Numbered from the stretch's first letter, positions 1 through 11,300 are shown. The stretch: 20,025 nucleotides of DNA from Auxenochlorella pyrenoidosa (GCA_001430745.1 KQ481983.1:3885139-3905163), one strand, 5' to 3'. Notes: generated from the letters alone by a model not told the origin. Program-made: numbers and translations.

Positions 1-190
1 GGGCGCATGCGGAGCGTGCATGCCTGAGATGGACCCCGGGAACCATGGCAACGGCACACTGAGGCAGCCCACAGCCACGCGCTCTGGCAGCCCATGCGCA
101 GCATGTGCTGCTCACCAGTCTTCAGGGCCAACAGGGCAGCCCAGCTGAGAGCAAGGTATCAGCCCCCCCACCACCCCACCCCCCACCCAC
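1..190 (-). other. Intron of the asparagine synthetase gene, cut by the window edge
   Basis: This stretch follows the donor at 190-189 (GAG G|GTGGGT read on the minus strand). No acceptor followed by the expected next residues of the synthetase domain is present, so the next exon must lie to the left of the window. Positions 151-192 are C-rich on the plus strand. Nothing else is recognised here. Confidence 0.6.
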
Positions 191-2198
191 CCTCGATGCC
201 AATGGAGTAGGTGTGCAGCTTGTGGTCAGGGTCAAAGGCGTTTTTGGCCTCCTTGATGTGGCGCACCTGCGGGCGCAGCGGCGGCCCGGGACAGGGAGGA
301 GAGGAGGGGTCGAGACGAGCTGGGGTGCGCGCGGCGTGAGGGAGCCGCGCCAGGGGCCGTCCCAGGTTACAGCCCGCTGCCGCACATGTCATGCAGCCCG
401 AAAGGTCAGAGCAACCCATGCCTCCAACAGCGGCGGTGCCGCAGCAAGTGGGCTGGCCCCCAGCCAGGCTGCTCACCGCCACCGAGGCGACCAGGGACGA
501 GTCCAGCCCGCCGCTCAGCAGGATGGCCAGCGGCGCGTCCGACATGAGCCGCTTGACCACCGCGTCGATGAAGGTCTGCTTGAGCTGCGGCAGGTCGACG
601 TGCTGGGTGGGGGTGCGGCCCAGGTCGATCCAGTTGGGGTTGAACCACCGCTCCAGCTTGCCGGTGCTGCTGCGGTACACGTGGCCCTGCGGGGGAGGGC
701 AGGCGCAGGGGAGGGGCGGGGCGGCCCGTGTCGGCGACAGCCAGGTGCTGCTGCTACAGGCAGGCGGCCAGCAGAAGCCTGGGCCTGTGCTGCCGTGTCC
801 GCGCTGCTCCCAGGCCAGCGAGCTGGTCGGGCTTCCAGTCGAATCCCACAGCGCTGCAAAAGGCACTCTCCCTCGCCTGCGCTGCACCTGCAACCAGCGG
901 TGCACCTTTGCGCCGCAGCGCAGCCATTCCCCCAGGCCCCACCGGCGGGAAGATGTCGATCGTCTCGCAGCGGCTCTGCAGCGCCTTCATCTCGCTGGCA
1001 AACCACACGCTGCCGTCGGCGCCGCGCCCCCAGTAGAGCGAGCAGATGCCGATGGGGTCGCGCGCCGCGCAGAAGTAGCCTGCGCGCAGCGGTGCAGCGC
1101 ACACCCCGCTTGGCCCGGCTGCAGGCCTGGGCCGCCAGCAGGCAACCCGGATGCCAGCATCAAAGCAGCATCGCCACGGCCTGGTAAGGCAGCACCGCCA
1201 CCGCCCGCCCTGGGCCCCCTGATCCCGCCCCACCCGTGCGCTCGTCCCAGATGACGCAGGCAAAGATGCCGTCCAGGCTGTTCCACAGCTCGTTGGTGTC
1301 GCCATACTTCTGGTACAGGTAGCCTGCAGGGGTGGGAGGGGGGCCGGGCAGCTGGAGGGTGGGCGCAGCAGGCAGGGGCCGCAGCATGCCAGCGCAGCGC
1401 GGCGGCGGGGGCGCTGGCGTCGGGCCCTGCGCCACGCACCCACGATCGCCGAGTCGGAGCGGGAGTGCAGATCAACGCCTGCCAGCTTGCTTTCGCGAAT
1501 CTGCTGGTGGTTGTAGATCTCCGAGTTGCTGCTTGCAGGGGAGGGGGGGCGGCGCCAGGCGCGAGGGGGTTGGGCAACGCAGGCGCTTCTATGCAGGCGG
1601 CAGCCCTGCCGTGCAGCAGAGGTGCACTGCTGTTGGGTCATGTTGTACAGCTTAGATGGAGCTTCTCATCCAGGGAACCGCTAGTTCAGCAGATAACTGC
1701 ATGCCGGCACACTGTGCGCTCTGCAGAAGACTGCTCAACCTGGCCGCAGCACTCGAGGCCCAGTGTGGGGCATTTCACATTTAAGCGCAGCAGCACACCG
1801 CGCAGCCCACTCACAGCGCCCAGGCAATGTTGCCCTCGGGGGTGGGGATCTGGAAGGGCTGCCTGCAGCAGGGCACGTTTAGCACAGGTCAGGGTAACGG
1901 CTCGACCTAGACCTAGCAGCGACTCAGCGGCGGCGCCGCCGCCGCTGCCACCAGGCACATGGGTTTGGTGCAACCCGGTCCCAACAGCGCTGCAAGCTCG
2001 CCTGCCGGTGTCAGTGGGGTCCACGATCATCAGGCGCTCAAAGGAAATGAACGCCCGACCGTCAGGAGCTTGATAGATGCTGCGCTGGTCAGGGCCGCGG
2101 TGCTTCAGCAAGTGAGACAGTCGCAGGATGTCCCTCCTGTTCTTCTCTGCCTCTGCCTGGCCTCCCGCCAGGCCCAGGGCCGCCAAAATGCCGCACAT
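191..2198 (-). CDS. ASN1: Asparagine synthetase [glutamine-hydrolysing], 5' part (seven exons)
   Basis: Transfers the glutamine amide to aspartate with ATP, giving asparagine, probably in the cytosol. Exons on the minus strand: 2198-2002, 1862-1815, 1528-1440, 1323-1234, 1079-943, 686-477 and 266-191, giving about 282 codons of a family usually near 550-600. The ATG at 2198 is chosen because it yields MCGI, whose Cys2 is the class II glutaminase nucleophile once Met1 is removed. HRGPDQ lies at residues 33-38, NSEIYNH at 83-89 (the family has NGEIYN), ARDPIG and GSVWFASE in exon 5, and the ATP PP-loop SGGLDSS at 245-251. The protein is broken only by the window edge; the C-terminal synthetase half is missing. 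Intron 1 has a GC donor, and intron 6 is stopless and in frame. Family assignment is firm; the symbol is by family, not paralogue. Confidence 0.93.
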
Positions 2199-2832
2199 GG
2201 CTGCGGAACCTGCTTGGCAATCCCCTGTCGCTCTCCTCTAGCGCTGGGCTACGACCGAAATACCTAAAGATCACCCAGGCAAAGGTTGCAGGCGGCGGGG
2301 GGCATGCACGAGCGCTGGCCGCCGGCCCTATCCGACCCAGGCCAGCCTGGCGGCGCCATGCATGCATGCGAGCGGCCTTCGCTGGGCCCCCACCCTGCCG
2401 TGCTTGGCCTGCGGGCACAACAGCAGTCCATGTGCACTAGCATTTCATTCATGCCTTTTCACAGATGTTTGCAAATGTTGGGTGCAATCTGAAGTGTCAT
2501 GCATCCTTTAAGCGCGTAGCGTAGCATGAGCAGTGCAGCAAGGCAAGCAGATTGGCACACTGGCCAGCTGGCTCCAAGCATCAGGCGACGTGCTGCATTT
2601 CAGAGCTCATGCACCCCACTGGCCAGCGTGATACTTGTGTGCCTTGCAAGTTTTGCAGAGGGATCAGGCCAGAAGCAGGATCAGGGGCAGGATCAAGGGC
2701 AGCAACGAAATGACATGAAGCAAGTGCCGGAAAATTTCAGTGCGGGGGCTTGCCAGGTACCAAAAATGAGAGGACTTGGGAGAGGCGGCGCCATGCGCCT
2801 GCAGCTGGGCTGCAATATCTCTGCAAGTCGCA
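2199..2832. other. Intergenic region: acyltransferase 3' end and asparagine synthetase 5' flank
   Basis: These 634 bp separate the stop of the upstream minus-strand acyltransferase from the ATG of the asparagine synthetase, so they must hold the 3' UTR of the first and the promoter and 5' UTR of the second. I found no TGTAA-type chlorophyte polyadenylation signal on the minus strand and no clear TATA box. Positions 2499-2700 are less GC-rich than the coding regions. Open frames here show no recognisable protein. Confidence 0.5.
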
Positions 2833-5635
2833 TCACTGCGCATGCTGCTGCTCCTGTTTCTGCTGCTCCTGCTGCTGGCTGGAATCGGCAGCAGCTGCTG
2901 CGCCGTCCCTCTTGCCCAGCGCCCGCAGGTCCTTTTCCGACTGCGCCAGCTGCGAGGGCCGCAGGCTCTTCCTGGCCAGCTTCTGGTGCAGCTGCAGCGC
3001 GTTCACGGGGCGGGAGTAGATCCAGAAGGACAGCGTCAGGTAGGCGGCCGCCGCGGCCAGCGCCAGGGGTTGCGCCCAGCCAAACAGCGCGAAGAAGGAG
3101 CGTGCAGCAAGGAAGGCCAGCCAGCAGACACCGGCAAAGGCCGCAAAGTTGGCCAGCACCACCGCCACCTGTGGAGGGGGAAGGGGGCCAGCGGGTGGGC
3201 GGAACAGGGTGTGAGCAGATGCAGTGCAGGCGTGTTGGACAGCGTACAAACGTAGCATCGCACTGACAAAAGACGCGCAGAAGTGGGCAGCGCAGGGGGA
3301 CATGTGCCTCCTGCAGCAACGGCAGGGGCAGCCCACCATGGGCAGAGTGATGTCCAGGTCGTACACCGAGTCGGGCTCCTGCACCTCCAGCTCCGGCAGG
3401 CCTGCGGGGCAGCGCCGGCCCCAGTGACGGTGTGTGTGAGCCTGGCAGGCTGGGGAGGAGGTGCTGCCTCTCGAGCATCCTCGGGCTGCTCTGGCGGGCT
3501 GCAGTGGCCCACCCACCACGGCAACTGTTCTTGTGCGCATCCATCCCTAGCCACCCCTGATAACCCGCCCACCTTCCCAGTCTGCGCCGTAAACCTTGGC
3601 CCACTGCGCGTCCCAGGTCTGCTGCACCTTTGCCCAGAAGTCCTCAAAGTCTGGGTAGTCGGCGGTGATGATGGGCTCTGCAGGGCGGGGCAGCCAGGGA
3701 GGCGGGGAAGGTCAAGACTCGGCCGGGGAATGTACACAAAGAAGAGCTGGGTATGATGGGCAGGCAGGGGCCAGTAGGAGGTCCCAGCTGGGCATCCCGC
3801 AAGCACCAGTGCCGCCTCGCAGCAGGGGCCAGCCATCACACAGTGAGTGCGGCAGTCCATCACAGGACAGCCGGCTGCCTTGCAGTGCGCTGCCTGGCCT
3901 GCAGACCACGTTGGCCCTGGCCCCAACTCCCCCTCACCCGAGAAGCCCACCACCGCGGTCTGGTTGAGGCGCGCGGTGCAGTGCTTCTCCGAAATGATGG
4001 CCTCCTTGTTGGCGCCAATCACCACCTGCACCGGCAGCTTGCGGCTGTGCGCGTAGTACAGCATGCCGCGCTTCAGGGGCAGGCTCACATCCTGCAGCGG
4101 AAGGGGGGGGGGGGGCGGCGGCGTGGGCCTCAGGCGCAAGGCATTACAAAATGGTGGAAAGAAAGCTGCCAAGCAGGAGCGGGCAGCCGGGCGAGAAGAC
4201 GTGCCAGCCAAGCTGCAGGAGCACGGCAGGGCCAGAGATGCAGGCAGGCAGACGGTCGACCATGCAGGGAGGCAGGCAGCGGGCGGCGGCCCACCTGCAG
4301 CGAGCGGTGGCCCTCGGGGTACACGCTGAGCCCGGTCTGCGGGCTGGAGGCGCGCTGCTCATCGATCCAGCGGTTGAACTTCTGCGGGGCGGGCAGGCGA
4401 CGGCAGAGGGCACAGGGGCGGCGCGGGTCAAGATGCTCTGCACAGGGTGATGCGGCAGAGGCAAGCACGCTGCAGCACCGGGCACCCAACCTCTGGCCGC
4501 GGCAGGCCCTGGCAGGTGGGCGGGCGCGGGCGCCGCACCTCCTTGTCGGCGATGGCGCCGCGCTTGAAGGTGATGACGCTGCGCAGCACCTTGAGCGCGC
4601 CCATGAACGTGGGGAACACCAGCAGCACCGCCAGCCTGCAGGCAGCAGCGCGGTGCGGCACGGGTGCAGAGAATGGCGCGGGGAGAACCGTCGCATCTCA
4701 GCTGGCAATGCACGGTGGGAGGCAGACGGTGCAGCCCTCCTTGTAGGCAACGTGAGAAGCTGCCCTGCTGCTCTGCTGTCCACAGGTCAAACAACAGGCC
4801 CGAGACGCCTAGCCAGAGGCCAGCGCTGCTGTCCTTTCCTTCCCGAGGCTCCTCCTCCCCTGGCGTGCTGGGCGCGCAGCCAGGCCTGCACCTGCTCATG
4901 AAGAGGGAGCGCCCCTCGGTGACGTACTGGTCCACGATGAAGTCGCCCCAGCTGCGGTGGTTGAACAGGTAGACGCAGTGCTTGCGGTACACTTCGGTGT
5001 CGCCCACCTTGAGCACACGCGCGCGCACCCACCACTTCATGCCCGCAGACCTGCGAGCAGCCCGGGGGGGTGGGAGTGGGGGCACGGCTCGGGCAGCAGA
5101 GGTCTTGCCAGGTGCGCAGGGCAAGCTGAAAGCCTGCTGCTGTTGTTCCTCGGGCTTGTGAGCCAGCGAGCATGCGGGTCCAGCAAGGGTTAAGGTGCGT
5201 GAGCTCTGCCGCTGGCAGCAAGCAGCAAGCTGGCGAGGCACAATCCCAGAACAGGTTGACACCTACCAGCCCAGCACATCGTTGCGGCGTCCACGCAGGC
5301 GGAACCACTTGATGTGGTAGCTGAGCGCAACAAAGACGATCGACCAGTACAGCAGAACAATGCTGCAGTAGAAGCAAGGTGGTGGGGCAGCTGGGTGAGC
5401 CAACGGTGACGCGAGCCGGTAACGGCAGCGGGCGGCGGCAGCTGCCGATCGCCCTGTGGCAGCCGCCAATCAAGGTTTCCAACTGTCTTCATGGCCAATT
5501 GTTCAGTGCAAGGCCAGCTTGGCTCGCAGCAACTCGGGAGTTGGGCCGAAGGGCAAAGGTGCTGCGTCGGGAGGCGGACCTGCCCAGAAATGTAGGCCAG
5601 CGGCAGGCCTTGGCCACCAGCCTGCCCAGCGACAT
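2833..5635 (-). CDS. PlsC-type lysophospholipid acyltransferase (1-acylglycerol-3-phosphate acyltransferase-like)
   Basis: Likely transfers an acyl group from acyl-CoA to a lysophospholipid, perhaps lysophosphatidate, at a membrane. Exons on the minus strand: 5635-5580, 5362-5267, 5050-4892, 4635-4539, 4381-4295, 4091-3938, 3677-3573, 3401-3337 and 3168-2833; 1155 nt, 384 residues, and every junction keeps the frame. There is a hydrophobic helix at about residues 18-37 (SIVLLYWSIVFVALSYHI). The catalytic NHRSWGD, matching NHX4D, is at 81-87; FKRG is near 127; the substrate-binding PEGHRS is at 158-163; and LPVQVVIG is in exon 6. Two helices follow at about 274-300 and 303-325, then a Q/A-rich tail. 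The ATG at 5635 gives MSLGRLVAKACRW; an in-frame upstream ATG at 5671 is possible. Intron 8 is stopless and in frame. The superfamily is firm; the lyso-acceptor and organelle are unknown. Confidence 0.85.
4103..4115. repeat. G13 homopolymer (pyrimidine tract of acyltransferase intron 5)
   Basis: A run of 13 G on the plus strand is C13 on the gene's own strand, a few bases before the acceptor of exon 6 (exon start 4091). It serves as the polypyrimidine tract and is likely to vary in length or be miscounted. Confidence 0.85.
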
Positions 5636-6128
5636 GGTGGCGCCAACAGGTTTCGATGAGCAGGGGAACAAGGTGCTGCTTCTGCGATAGCTGCCTGTCT
5701 TTTATGAGCCAGGAAGGGTGATCGGAGGGTGCATTAAGGCTGCTGAGGTCCATGGGCAGCGCTAGAAGCGCAGGCAGGCTGTGTCGCAGCACTGCCACTT
5801 GGCACCCATCCAGGCTTGAAAAGGGCGCGCAGAAGGCAGAGCCGGTCGTTCATTGGCGCACCGTCCTGACTTGTACCATCACCATGCATCCCCCAGGAGG
5901 CCAGGCTAACCCGTTCAAAGCAGACTGATCGCCAAAAGGGCAGGCCCCCTGGCAAGGGCAAGGGCAGTGGTCCCACGCTTTATGTGCAGGCTTGGAGGAT
6001 GGCATGGCGCCGCCCAAGGTGGGTGTGGGTAGTGTCAGGGGGCGGCAGCGGCAGTGGCTTGAGTTGCGCAGCCGGGTCGTCTGGCGGGCGCCCGGCAGCT
6101 GTCCTGCTTGTCTCTTCATCATGGCATC
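5636..6128. promoter_or_regulatory. Divergent promoter region between the acyltransferase and TIC236 genes
   Basis: The two start codons point away from each other across 493 bp, so both promoters and 5' UTRs must lie here, unless a 5' exon of TIC236 starts at 5982. T-rich patches occur at 5697-5705 (tcttttatg) and 5978-5985. I see no TATA box or named element I would defend. The region is a promoter by position only. Confidence 0.5.
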
Positions 6129-7003
6129 ATGTCTGTACGTTTGTTTGCAGGCCGTGTGTCGCTGCCGCCGCGGCGCCTGAGTTCGCGGCCTACACTGCTG
6201 CACAGCGCGCGCTGGCTTCGGCTGGGCACAGGCGGCGGCCTGCCGCCCCGCCCGCCGCCGCCGCGCCCGCGTGCCACAAACAGGGATGACGATGACGATG
6301 GGCGGGGGGGCAGTGGTGACGACGGCGGCCCGCTGGCTGCCCTGGCAGAGCTGCGCAGCAAGCTGCAACCCCTGGGGCAGGCCTTCAAGCGGGCAGTACA
6401 GGGTGAGTGGCCCCCGCCTCTCGGTGGCCCTGCCATCCTGTGTGGGCAATGCATCGCGCTTTGGTTGTCTGGCTGCTTCGCTGCAGTGGATGCCCATGCA
6501 CTGCTGCCTGCCGGCCTTCAGGACGGGCCGAGCAGCCTGGCAGTGCAGGCCTGGTCTCGTACGGCCTGCGTGACGCCACCCCCGCACCGGATCCACCTGT
6601 CTTGCATCCACCCCCTGCAGCGCTCTGGGCGGCGCAGCTTGCGTGGCTGCAGCACTCGCTGGCGCGGCTGCTGCTGGTGCTGGGCTTCCTGGGTGCGCTG
6701 GCCACGGCGGCGGCCAACGTGTGGGGCCTGCGCGCCCTGAACCAGCGAATGCTGCCGCAGGCGCAGGCCGCCGCCGCGGCGCTGCTGCAGCGGGAGGTGG
6801 AGCTGGGGGCGGTGCGGTGGGTGTCGCCGCTGGCGGGCCTGCTGGGCCTGGGCCCCCTGGCCAGCCTGGGCCCCGTCAGCCTGGGCGCCGGCCCCGTGGA
6901 GCGCAGCAGCGCGCAGGCCGAGCGCCTGTGGGTGGGGCTGGACTTGCCGCAGTCGGCGCTGCAGCGGCGGGTGGTGCTGGCGGTCAAGGCGCGCGGCCTG
7001 CGG
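6129..7003 (+). other. TIC236 N-terminus: putative transit peptide and membrane anchor
   Basis: Residues 1-35 start MSVRLFAGRVSLPPRRLSSR and are rich in R, S and hydroxylated residues with no acidic residue, as expected of a chloroplast transit peptide. An acidic patch (DDDDD) follows. A hydrophobic helix at about residues 108-126 (LLLVLGFLGALATAAANVW) is the likely inner-envelope anchor. The next segment (LGLGPLASLGPVSLG) matches in position the conserved post-anchor segment of the TIC236 family. The topology is inferred from the family. Confidence 0.65.
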
Positions 7004-8269
7004 GTGAGGGGAGGGGAGCAGCGCATCGGGGGGCTTGGCATGGTGGCATGCGCGGGGAGCAGGTGCATGAGGCCAGGTGTGCGCTAGGGGCTGTGCCGCC
7101 TGCCACCGTTGGCAGTGTATCTATCGCAGTGTATCGGCAGTGTATCGGCAGTGTTTCTCGGGCACCTCTGCTTTCGCCCCAACTCCCGCTGTGCTCAACC
7201 CCATGCACCCTTGAGGCCCACCTGCTGCCTGCCTTGCCCCCCCTGCTCCCCCTGCTGCAGTTGGACCTGGTGCAGGCCGACAACTACAGCTGGTTTGGGT
7301 ACCCCGAGGACACAGAGCCCTCAGCCCGCAACTTCCTGCCAGGAACCCGCAGCGGCGGCAGCGGCGCAGAAGGCAGCGGCGGCGATGGCGGCGGTGCCGG
7401 CTTCGCTGCAAGCAGCAGCAGCCCGCAGCAGGCACACAGCGGCGGCGGCAGTGCAGGTGGTGCTCGCCGCAAGCGCAGGAGCCACAGCCATCGCGGCGTT
7501 CCACCCCCCACTGCACGCCTGCCTGCAGCAGCGTTGGCGGAGCCTGCGATGCAGCAGCAGCTGTCTGCACCGCCAGCGGGCTCTGCTTCTGCCAGCCATC
7601 AGCTGCAGGCGCTGGTTGAGAGCCTGACCCGCGAGCTGCTGGCAAGAGGGGCGGCGGTAGCAGCGGCTGCTAAGCGCCAGCCCGCCCAGCAGGCAGCTTC
7701 GCCAGGAAACGACAGCATCGCTTCTGGTGCACCTGCCACTGCCAATGCTGCGCAACAGGAGCAGCAGCAGCTGGCGCAGGAGCCTGGAGACCAGGCGGCT
7801 ATGTCACTGCTCGGCGCTGGCAGCGGCATCGGCAGCAATGATGGGCTGCAACAGCCTGCAGCTGAGCCCGCACAGGAGCTTGCAAGGGCGGCCCCTGGCG
7901 GCCCTGGCGGCTCTGGGGGTAGCATTTTTGGCGGCAGGATCAGCTGGGGACGCGGTCCCTCCGCCCCGCAGCAGCAGCAGCCTCTGCAGCCAGGGGCGGC
8001 CCCTCCGCCAGGCTCATCTCCCAGCAGGCAGCAGCAGCTGGCCAGGCTGAATGCTGTGCGACTTCAGGCCGGGCGTGGGTACACGCTGCTGCCAGGCCTC
8101 GCTGGCAGTGCGCAAGGTCCAGAGGCACCGGCCTTGGTCGGCGAGACTGTTGAGTCGGAGGAGGCGAGCAGCACCTCGCCAGCTCAGCCCGAGGAGGAGC
8201 TGCAGCTGGCAGGCCATCGCAGCAGCCTGGGACCTCGCAGCACGGAGCAGCAGCAGGAGCAGCAGCAGC

Positions 8270-8324
<55 letters not shown>

Positions 8325-11300
8325 TAAGCTGCACCGACGGAGAAGCAGCCCAACATTTCAACAGCCGCAGCCACCGCTGCCGCAGCCAGATTCCGCAACA
8401 GCTCTGCAGGTGCAGGAAGGGCATGAGCCGACGACCGACAGGAAGCAGGAGGAGCCACAGCAGGCACCCCTGTCAGCAGGAGTGCCTGCTGCACCCCTGC
8501 CCACGGCTGCAGCAGGAGATGAAGCAGCCGCAGCGCTAGCGGTGGCAAGCAGCGGTGCTGTCAGCATGCAGAGCTGCGAGGTGGGCGCAGTGCGGCCGCC
8601 CCGGGCGCTCCCGGGCTCGGCGGCCTCGCTGGCCAAGCAGCTGCACCCGTTGGCGCCGCATGTGGGCAGCAAGCTCTACTCAGCCAGGGGCACGACCCCC
8701 CAGCCGGCACATGCGGAGGGCAGCAGTGCAGCAGCTGCGGCTGGTGCCGCGCCGGCTCAGCAGACAGGGGCTGCTGCTGTGGAGGGCAAGCAGGCGGCAG
8801 CAGCAGCTGGGCTAGAGCCGGGGCCAGCGCATGTGCAGGCGGAGCCGTCCATGTCTGCACAGCAGCGACAGGCAGCTGTGGCGGCCATCAACAGCCTGCC
8901 AGGCATTTTTGCGTCGCTGCGCCGCCCCCCACAGCAGCCGGGACAGGCCTCGGAGGTTGACAGCAGCGTTGTTGGCAGCGCAGCAGGGGATAGCACGGAG
9001 CACGCTGCAGACGCGCAGCCTGCCCCCAGCCCCCTCACGCGGCGCATCAATGCGCTGGGAGAGCAGCAGGCGCCCGACAGCCTGAAGCCGTCTGCACGGG
9101 TGTCGGCAGCTGCTGCCGTCGGCGGCTTTGCTTCTTTGGTTGTTGACCCAGCGACGCTGCAGAGGAAGGGTGAGCGACTGGAATGAGATGGGTCTGCTTG
9201 GCTGCACTGTTGTGTGCAGCGCAGCGCTTTTCTCACTGTGATGAGGCGCGGTCCCGTCAGGCCCATAACCCCGGCCACGCTGACTGTGCCCATGCAGGTG
9301 GATCTGCCTCGCTGCCCTGGGCTCACCAGCGACCGCCCGCCGTCACGCTGATTGGCTCTCGGCTGGCGCTGGGCAAGCCTGCTGCGGTCCGACTTCCGGA
9401 GGATTCAGCGGCCGCCGACGCCGCAGCCGCCAGTGTGCAGCATGCGGCAGCTGGGGCAGAGGTGGCTGCCAGTGGAGAGGCCACTTTCCAGCTGGACGCT
9501 GCCAGCAGCAATGGCAGCAGCAGCAGCAGCAGCAGCGTTGCCAGCGGCGGGCATGCCGGCAGCGAAGCAGCAGCCAGCGGCCACCGGCGCGTACCTCTGC
9601 TGCACCCTGGCTACTTCACCCCCGCCAGCGGGCCCAGCTACACACCTGCCCCGCCCGAAGCGCTCATTGATGCCCGTGAGCCCCCAACATGCCTGCAGCA
9701 AGGCTTCCCAGACACCTGTCCCTGCCTCGCCAGCTGCAAGGCTGTGCTTGCTTTCCCCGACGCCATCCTGCCTGAGAGGGTTTGCAGGCCTCCACGCATG
9801 GATGGCGACCCAGCTCCCTGGCTTGTATCGCGAGCGCCGCCACCAGCAAACACCAGCTGCATCGCATAGTGTGCCTGCCTCCCTGCGGTCACCACCTCCC
9901 TCCCGCATGCCTGTGCCGGTGCCGCAGGGAACCGCCGCACCACGCTGGGCAGCCTGCTGCGTGGCGCCTTGGAGGCCGCGCTGTCCCGCCTGCACCTGCC
10001 CGAGGTTGCAGTGGGCGAGGTCGCCGTGGCTGGCGGCACCCTGGATGCGCATGTGCACGGCGAGGCGCTGCCGCGGCGCTTTGCCGACGTCAGGGCGGTG
10101 AGCGCCTTCGCCGTCCGCCTGCGGGCCGGCTTGCAAAGGGCTCCTGCTCACCGTCCCCACCCTGCGCCCTTCTCTGGTGGTGGTTGCTGCCGGCGGAGGC
10201 TTGCTGGCAGACAGTGGAATTGCATGCCTTCTCCCAAATGCAGTCTCCCTGCCGTTGCCAAGCGCTCTGCACCGTGTGCGCTTGCACCTGCCGAAATTCG
10301 GGCCCGTGTTCCAAGCCCTCTCCTCCTGCCTCTGCCAATGTCCTCCCCTGCAGCGCGTGCGGTTAGGCGCAGGCTATGACACGCTGCGTGTCGAGGTGGC
10401 GGCCACCCCCTACGAGCGCCACCCCTCCTCTGCCAAGTGCACCATGCCCTCGCCCCACGCCCACCGCCACCTGCGCCACGTGACTGGCGCCGCTGCCGCA
10501 CGCACCTACCAGCGCCTGCTGGCCGCTGCAGCAGCGGGCGATGAGGATGCCGCAGCTGCGGCCGCAGCAGCCGCCGAGGGTCGGGACCCGCCGCCGCCGT
10601 CGGCGGAGGGCACAGCACAGCTGCCTGCAATGACCGCCGCCGAGGCCTATGCTGGCGGGCCCACTGGCGGGCGGGTGGAGGTGGTGGTGGATGCCACGGG
10701 TGTCACCAGCGGCGTGGTGCCTGCCCCGGGGGAGGCCCCCGCCCCGGGGGCGCGCATCCCCACCCTTGACGTGTGCATCCGCGGCACCAACCTGCACGCC
10801 CCGCTCATTGAGCGCCTGATTGAGCTGCCCATGGACATTTCGGCGGGTCGGGTGAGGGCGGGGCCGGGGGGATGCTGGGTCACAGTGAAAACGCAGGCCG
10901 TGCAGCGCTTTGTGTTCGCCAGTGTGGGTTGAGGGGCACCTCGGCTTCCTGGCTGGCACACGGCCCCGTGCTGGTTGCCGCCCCCTGCACACCCTGCTGC
11001 CTTCCTCCACCACAGTGCGCCTCACTCTGTTTCCCTAATTTCAACTCTGCAGGCCACGGGCGAGCTGCGCCTGTCCTGCACCGACCCCGCCAGCTGGCAC
11101 TTCCCCGAGTTCTACGGCCGAGTGTCGGTCAAGTGAGGGCGTGGGGCCCCAAGCCATCCCTGCAATGTGCTGTGTAGGAATGAGCTGTCTGTCTGCAGCG
11201 GCGGCTTTCCGCAGATCACATGTTGTCAGGCCCGTGCCTTCTTGCCTGGCATGCACTGGCCCCCAGCTCCAATGCCCGACCTGGTGCCTGCCCGCCTGCC

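Noticed and set aside
105..1187. Plus-strand open frame of 360 codons
   Set aside because: It overlaps asparagine synthetase exons 5-7 in antisense and is Arg/Ala/Pro-rich with no recognisable domain.
2526..2840. Open frames between the asparagine synthetase and acyltransferase genes
   Set aside because: They start in non-coding-like, less GC-rich sequence, overlap the acyltransferase last exon in antisense, and match no family.
7940..8548. Minus-strand frames with poly-Ala or poly-Leu runs
   Set aside because: They are the reverse reading of the CAG repeat in TIC236 exon 3, with no family features.
10363..11025. Minus-strand open frame of 220 codons
   Set aside because: Antisense to TIC236 exon 6; GC-driven openness only.
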